NCBI GenBank assembly: GCA_014871385.1
Contig: CM026433.1
Location: forward strand, 15,808,970 to 15,872,969
Source of the DNA: Ceratodon purpureus
Lineage: Eukaryota > Streptophyta > Bryopsida > Pseudoditrichales > Ditrichaceae
Direction of reading: 5' to 3'
Length of the DNA stretch: 64,000 bases
In this document: positions 58,793 through 64,000 of the stretch, piece after piece
Position numbering within the stretch: the first letter of the stretch is position 1
Layout: each line of letters opens with the position of its first letter
Notes under the pieces: model-generated
Told to the model about the DNA's origin: nothing
Databases searched by the model: none
Seen by the model: the letters and a program-made list of their open reading frames with translations, nothing else
Translations under genes and position numbers: made by a program

Positions 58793-59747
58793 GGAGTTAC
58801 ATATCTACCTTTCCGTATTCCTATAAAAGCATAATGTTTTTTTTGTTACCGGACGGCGGGCATAGCTCTTAGTAGTGAATAGTCCTATTTACACTCTATA
58901 TTATTATGAGATGTTGGAATCTCAATTTTTGTACACCGGTCAATATTTTGTTTATAAAGTTTACTTGCATTTGGTTCAAATATGGTCTCTGTACTAAGAT
59001 TGGTCTATTTCTACCCCTTGTATTATGAGGAAAACGGATTGGCTCCACACATCTAGCTAAAAGTCGATACTCTCAATTCTAATTATGAAAATTATGCGAT
59101 ATGTGAATTGTAACCGTTATGCTTTGTAATTTTTATTCTTACAAATATTGGCAAGCGTATACTCAAGTTCTTTTCGTGAAGACGAAAGCGTAAGGGCCGC
59201 AAAACGTGATTGCTCATAATCCTTTGTACAAACAAATACCTTAGATATAAATATGCAGTCATCAAAAAATATCATTCACGATATTCTTATTAATTTAGCC
59301 AAAAAAATAATTGAAAATTATTTTGCATACTGGTCTTGAGATTCATTATATTCTAGTGCTCGTAAGCCGTAGACTCGTAACCCATGTCAATAGGAAGTTG
59401 TCATTTTAAAAATAGTGATATTGATAATTTGATAGTAATGTGCACTTCGAATACGGCTACAAGAATATTAAAAAGGTAAATTCCTTTCAAATGTGAAGAC
59501 AACTACAATATAAAAGACAACACAACTACACTCTAAAACACTAATTATATCTATTCTACTTGCAAAATGTGGCACGTGCCTGTATTCTTGAGTCCTTACA
59601 TTTTAAACCTCCATCTACAAAACTGCAAACTACGTACATACTATGCTTGCATCTTTTACTTTCCGTTGTAAATTTGTAATATGCGAAGTCCACATTAAAG
59701 TCTCGGTACGCTCCGATGCTGTAGAAAGTACTACCATGCACCCCATT
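58793..59747. other. AT-rich spacer between convergent genes
   Basis: No coding potential seen. It contains the 3' flanks of both convergent genes. Confidence 0.5.
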
Positions 59748-61250
59748 CTAATAGTCTCCCCTCCACCCTAATCCATTGTAGTCATATGGATGATAATAGT
59801 TCCCATCATTGGGGAGTTCGCTTGGACCTCCCCGATCGTACGTTTCTTGTGGCCCGTGCCTTGCAGAATTTGTGGAGGCTCTCAGAAGTCTCTCTCTCTC
59901 CTCCATCAATCTTCGATTATCCCGTCTTAGGTGGAACGCATGATTCTCCATCTATAGTACGTAATTTTGCCTTGTTCGCTCCAACTCTAGTTCTTCCTCA
60001 AAATAGCTATCTCTTACAACTCGACCGGGAGGGTATCCAAAAGGAGGAGGTGGTACTCTGTCATCGCGATGAAGTACGTTGCGGTTGTCCCCGCTATTGT
60101 GATCAGTACCGTCGGTGTGATAACCTAGAGGTGGAGGAAATATTCCAGGCGGAGTCCGCGAAGATGATCTGTAATCATCTTCTGCAAATAGGGCAGATGG
60201 GGTACCATGACCACCATATCCGCGGTATGGAGGGGGAGTTGCGTAATCATCACGTCCCAGTCTCTGCGTATCTTCTTCGCGATCTGGGGAATAACCGTGA
60301 GGTACCTCTCTCGGAGGTGTTCGATGGCGCGGACTAGCACTCCTTGGAGGACTCGGTATTTCCGACCAGCCGTCGTCATAGTTACTAAAGTATCTTGATC
60401 CCGTTGCATAATCTGGCCACGGTCGTCCCCCATAGGGTCCATACGTGCTATCCGCAAAGTCAAAGGGTAAATCAGCTCCTTCCGGTTCCCCGTGGCCATA
60501 GCCTTGTTCGTAGGGTCCCATGTCCTGACGATCTAGCGAACGGTGTCCCCCGTGGGCAGAGCTTTGTCCATACTCCTCATGGTTGGTACGTGATGACTCT
60601 CTGGCACGATGCCCTCTGCGATTCCTTGGATTTTCGTTTGAGCGACGCCCTCGATAGTTGTCTTCATCATCATAGCTTAAACGACGTCTCTCTTGTTCCT
60701 CATCATTATATTCGATGGCTAGAGTTTGTATTCCTGCATCTTGTGCCGGTGGACTCCGACGGTTTGAAATATGTAATGGGGGACAATCGCTATGTCCACT
60801 CCAGTCTGTTACAAGATCCATGCTGTCTCTGTTCATTCTATCTGTCCTCAGGCCCAAGACTGTGGTCCAGTCAACCCTCTTATGTAAGACTATCTCCGCC
60901 CACACCATTGCCATATTCGAATACAACATGATATGAGGTCGGGAGTTCTGGATTCGTGCTGCTCGAAAAACCTCGTTGTATCGAATTTTGAAATGATTAC
61001 TTTCACAATTGTCGATCCTGATTTCTCCCCGTGTTGCTTGTTTCTCCGCAGCCTCGGTACGTAGATGTACTGGGATCAACTTCATGAGGTGCTTCATCTT
61101 GACATATTCCTTGCAAGTTACCATCCGCCATGGTGATGGTTCCCCCTCCCATCCAATCTCTGCTACACAATCAGGGTCATTCGTAGCGTATGGATCCAAG
61201 GGGTGTTTCCTTTTAGGAGTGGAGGGTCCTCCCCGGTCGTTACGAGGCAT
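59748..61250 (-). pseudogene. Arg/Gly/Pro-rich protein with C-terminal coiled coil, split by TAG
   Basis: ATG at 61,250 (MPRNDRGGPSTPKRKHPLDP). Residues ~20-190 look folded: DCVAEIGWEGEPSPWRMVTC, KEYVKMKHLMKLIPVHLR, HIMLYSNMAMVWAEIVLHKR, VDWTTVLGLRTDRMNRDSMD. The next ~220 residues are low complexity (Arg, Gly, Asp, Tyr, Pro). The frame reaches EEELELERTRQNYVL then TAG (59,952-59,954), and continues immediately in the same frame with MENHAFHLRRDNRRLMEERE for 67 codons to 59,748. The heptad pattern is unbroken across the stop, so I infer that the TAG interrupts one coiled coil. Without the extension the protein is 432 aa. The family is not recognised. It is convergent with the kinase-like gene and has a GC-rich repeat block upstream, mirroring that gene's layout. 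Confidence 0.6.
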
Positions 61251-61585
61251 GGCGAAAGTCCGGTAAGCGAGTAGCTGTGAATACCGTGTATCGTACCAAC
61301 CTCGTAGCAATGCCTGTAACTTCTCCCCACCGTATAAAAGTTGATTTAATCTCGTATATATCTAGTGCATAAGGACTAAAACAAAACCCAGAACTCCTGC
61401 CAAAAAACCGTACGTATGAAGCACTATATTGTTGGTTTCATAATAACCAACAAACGGTGCTGACAACCCTAAACACAATCCCACGATAACCCGTGGGGAA
61501 GTAGTAAAAGCTTGGAGGAACGCAACTAAGCTGAAGTAAATCCAGCACATGTAGCACGAGCACCCAAGTGAAGAAAAAGGAAGAA
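61251..61585. other. Leader/promoter region of the minus-strand gene
   Basis: AT-balanced sequence between the ATG at 61,250 and the GC-rich block. The frame at 61,362-61,550 (minus) reads hydrophobic but has no ATG context I trust. Confidence 0.35.
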
Positions 61586-61608
61586 GGGCCAGCCATTTAT
61601 GCTGGCCC
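61586..61608 (-). promoter_or_regulatory. AT-loop hairpin upstream of the Arg/Gly-rich gene
   Basis: GGGCCAGC, loop CATTTAT (ATAAATG on the coding strand), GCTGGCCC: again a perfect 8-bp stem with a 7-nt TATA-like loop at the gene-proximal edge of the GC block, about 336-358 bases before the ATG. Confidence 0.5.
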
Positions 61609-61649
61609 GAACCCCTAGGCAGCCAGTTAGGTCAAACGACGGCCCCCCT

Positions 61650-61690
61650 ACGGCCGTTGGATCTCGGGGAATGGAGAATCCAACGGCCGT
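61650..61690. repeat. 13-bp inverted repeat
   Basis: ACGGCCGTTGGAT at 61,650-61,662 is repeated as its exact reverse complement at 61,678-61,690, with a 15-nt loop. Confidence 0.9.
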
Positions 61691-61714
61691 AACTGGTCCG
61701 TCGCGGGAGTGGTC

Positions 61715-61778
61715 GCGGCCGTCCACGATCGCGGCCGTCCACGATCGCGGCCGTCCACGATCGCGGCCGTCCACGATC
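61715..61778. repeat. 16-bp perfect tandem repeat, four copies
   Basis: The unit GCGGCCGTCCACGATC occurs four times without mismatch, followed by GCGGCCGCGACC. The unit contains the GGCCGTCC motif seen throughout both GC blocks. Confidence 0.95.
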
Positions 61779-62266
61779 GCGGCCGCGACCGGTCGTGCAG
61801 CCGCGACCGCTCCCCAAAGGGTGCGTCGGTGGACCGCCGCCCCGCGGTCGGGACGGCCGACCACGTCGACGGGCGTCCCCGGGGTCGGCCGCGGCCCACC
61901 GCGGGGACGGCCGTGCTCCACCTCGCGGTCGGAGGCTGCAGCGGCGTGGTCGGCCACGGCCGACCACGCCGACGGCCCTTCCGACCGCGGGGTAGGCCGT
62001 GGCCGTCCCCGGGGACGGCCGTGCTGAACCCCGCGGGGACGGCCGTGCTCCACCCCGCGGTCGGCCACGGCCGTCCACGCGGACGGACCTTCCGACCGCG
62101 GGGTCGGCCGTGGCCGTCCCCGGGGACAGCCTTGTCCGACCCCGCGGAGACGGCCGCGGCCGACCCCGGGGTCGGGGGGCTGCGACCGCGGTGTCGGCCA
62201 AGGCCGTCCACGCGGGGTCGGCCGCGGCCGTCCCCGGGGTCGGCCGGGGGGGGGGGGGGGGGGGGG
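61779..62266. repeat. GC-rich block of GGCCGTCCCCGGGG-type repeats and a 21-base G run
   Basis: Irregular repeats of GGCCGTCC, CGGGGACGGCC and CGGTCGGCC variants. They share the core GGACGGCCG with the block at 56,137-57,030. It ends in 21 consecutive G residues (62,246-62,266), a length at which sequencing is often unreliable. Confidence 0.85.
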
Positions 62267-64000
62267 AGGGTCGACGGAACTCCCCTCCCCTTGTGCTTTC
62301 TCTCCTCTCCTCCCCCCTCTCCTCCCCTACTCTCCCCCCTCCTTCTTGTCCCAAACAATCCCACTTGGGATTGTTTGGACAGCATATCTCCTACAAATGG
62401 AAAATTCAGACATATCCCGGATATTGTGGGGAATGTCCTGAAGATCCTGTGATCGGGGAGGTGGGGTCGACGTTTGAAATTGGGATCCAATGAACTATGT
62501 GATATTTTGGTTCTTTGGGGGTGGATAACCCCCTAGGATCTACAAATAATGTGAACACGTTTATGAAGAAGAATATATATCCTATTGAATGGAAAGAACC
62601 GTAAACATTGTGGGTACATTAAAACAGTTTTTACCAATTGTCATTTAAAGAAACGAAATTACTCATGTTTTAGCATACGGTAATGAATTAACATTTTATA
62701 CTAACGAATCAAAAGAGTAAATGTCAACAACAATATGATAAGAGGAACATCGCGGAGAGAATGCACTAGAAGTAATTCAACGCATAAATTGATGTACACA
62801 CTTGGTTTTTCATGCGGTGCACCTTACGTTTAAATGGTTAAGAGATTTGCATTTATATTTCACCGGTTTACGGTTTAGGGTAATCTCTTAGAAATATAGA
62901 TCCAATTTCTTCTCGATTAGTGGTATACAATGAAAATATTTATATAGATTCTTTGACTCTAATTTTTAATGGAATGATTTACCCCAGTTTTATTTCTTTA
63001 ATTTTACATACTCTCGTTCTTTAGTACTATGCTAGAATCAAAAATAAAAACATAAATAGTAGTTTAGATTATGAGAGAAACTGGAGATAATAATAAAGTG
63101 AAATAAACCAAAACAAACATTCAATTCTCTTAGGATTATGCAATTCATGGGAGGAATAAAACTCAAATCATTGTTTTCATAACAAATGGTCCAATTCTAA
63201 TTTCTCATGGCTGGTTTAGAGTTATTTGAAATATAAAAACTCTCCTTCCTCTTTAATGTCTTTTATTTTACAAACTTCCATACCGTAGTACTGTGTTATC
63301 ATTAAAAAAAAATAAAAAAATCACTAGCTCACATTATGAGATGAGGAAGGGATAATAGTAAAAAACAAAATTAAAACAGAAAACATTCAACCGTCACTGA
63401 ATAATGCCAATTTGTGAACGACTATAATTGAAATCATTGTTTTTATAAACAACTCTAGTTTCCAACGCCCAGAATTGAGTTGTACCTTGCAACTTATATG
63501 AAATAAAATAAATAAATTAGGTAACACATTTACATTATACTCTATACAAATATATGTTTATTCATATACACTTTAACGTAAATATAAATATGGAATTGGA
63601 TTCTAACTTGTACAATGTATAGTACATACGTACAAAAGTAATCAGTTACTAATGACACAATGAGAGAATTTAACAAGCACGAATGAGAGAATTTAACAAG
63701 TAAAATGGTGGAATAGTGGTCGAATTAGTAAAATATACTTTAACATGGGTCATGGAGGAAATAAATTGAAATACGAACGTTCAAAACGATATGAAAGGAA
63801 GAAATTCACGAAATGACATTTATGGAGCTTCGAGGGTTGAAGTTCTAAATTAGACAAATTAGACGTTAAAAAAAGGGCATAAACTAGAGGGGAATAAACA
63901 TAGAGGAAAAAAAAGAAGAGGTAAATGAAAACAATATTCGAAAGTGGAAATTGTATAGAGGGAGGAACGTTAAAAGTACATAAAGAGATGGTAACTCGAA
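62267..64000. other. Pyrimidine-rich then AT-rich DNA, no gene seen
   Basis: 62,275-62,345 is CT-rich. From 62,520 to the window end the sequence is strongly AT-rich with stops in all frames and no recognisable feature. Confidence 0.5.

Noticed and set aside
61599-62493. Several long open frames on both strands in the right GC-rich block
   Set aside because: Same compositional artefact as in the left block; some run through the 21-G tract.

Overview
The window is nuclear DNA from a land plant. The evidence is a BYPASS1-type (BPS1/ROH1) gene, GT-AG introns, a plant CACTA transposon carrying tnp2, DUF4218, DUF4216 and DUF8039-type domains, and a Ty3/gypsy element primed by plant tRNA-Asp. Gene structure and repeat content would suit a bryophyte or another early-diverging lineage, but I cannot name the species from sequence alone.

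Layout. 0-15.2 kb is the most gene-like part: a nine-exon coiled-coil protein gene (1390-5170), a small two-exon protein with an alanine run (6616-7076), a receptor-kinase scrap (8587-8697), two short DNA transposons with clear terminal inverted repeats (9612-10298 and 11203-11939), and a three-exon BPS1-like gene (13571-15155). 15.2-19.7 kb is AT-rich with no gene seen. 19.7-20.7 kb holds a decayed retroelement-type reading frame. 20.7-33.8 kb is a CACTA element with two divergent genes, a minus-strand Ptta/TNPA-like gene and a plus-strand TNP2-like transposase; the transposase is broken by stops and a frameshift.

34,994-47,886 is a structurally complete 12.9-kb Ty3/gypsy element of Athila/Tat type. 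It has 3,514-bp LTRs, a 5-bp target duplication (AGGCG), a tRNA-Asp-type primer site and a polypurine tract. It landed inside a coding exon of a host gene: the reading frame before 34,994 continues exactly in phase after 47,886. Each LTR contains an intact 621-codon sense ORF downstream of its own TATA box, so the element carries two identical copies. The internal gag-pol frame, in contrast, has three stop codons.

48.6-55.3 kb holds several small unrecognised genes or fragments. 55.4-57.05 kb is an extremely GC-rich block of clustered hairpins and tandem repeats. It lies between an 89-aa minus-strand gene and a plus-strand 491-aa protein-kinase-like gene (57314-58789). A convergent arginine/glycine/proline-rich coiled-coil gene (59748-61250, interrupted by a TAG) follows, and upstream of it is a second GC-rich repeat block (61586-62266). 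Three of these genes are preceded by an 8-bp-arm hairpin whose 7-nt loop is a TATA-like sequence. The hairpin arrays with their attached genes, and the LTR-encoded ORF, are the two most unusual systems in the window. 62.3-64 kb is AT-rich and empty.
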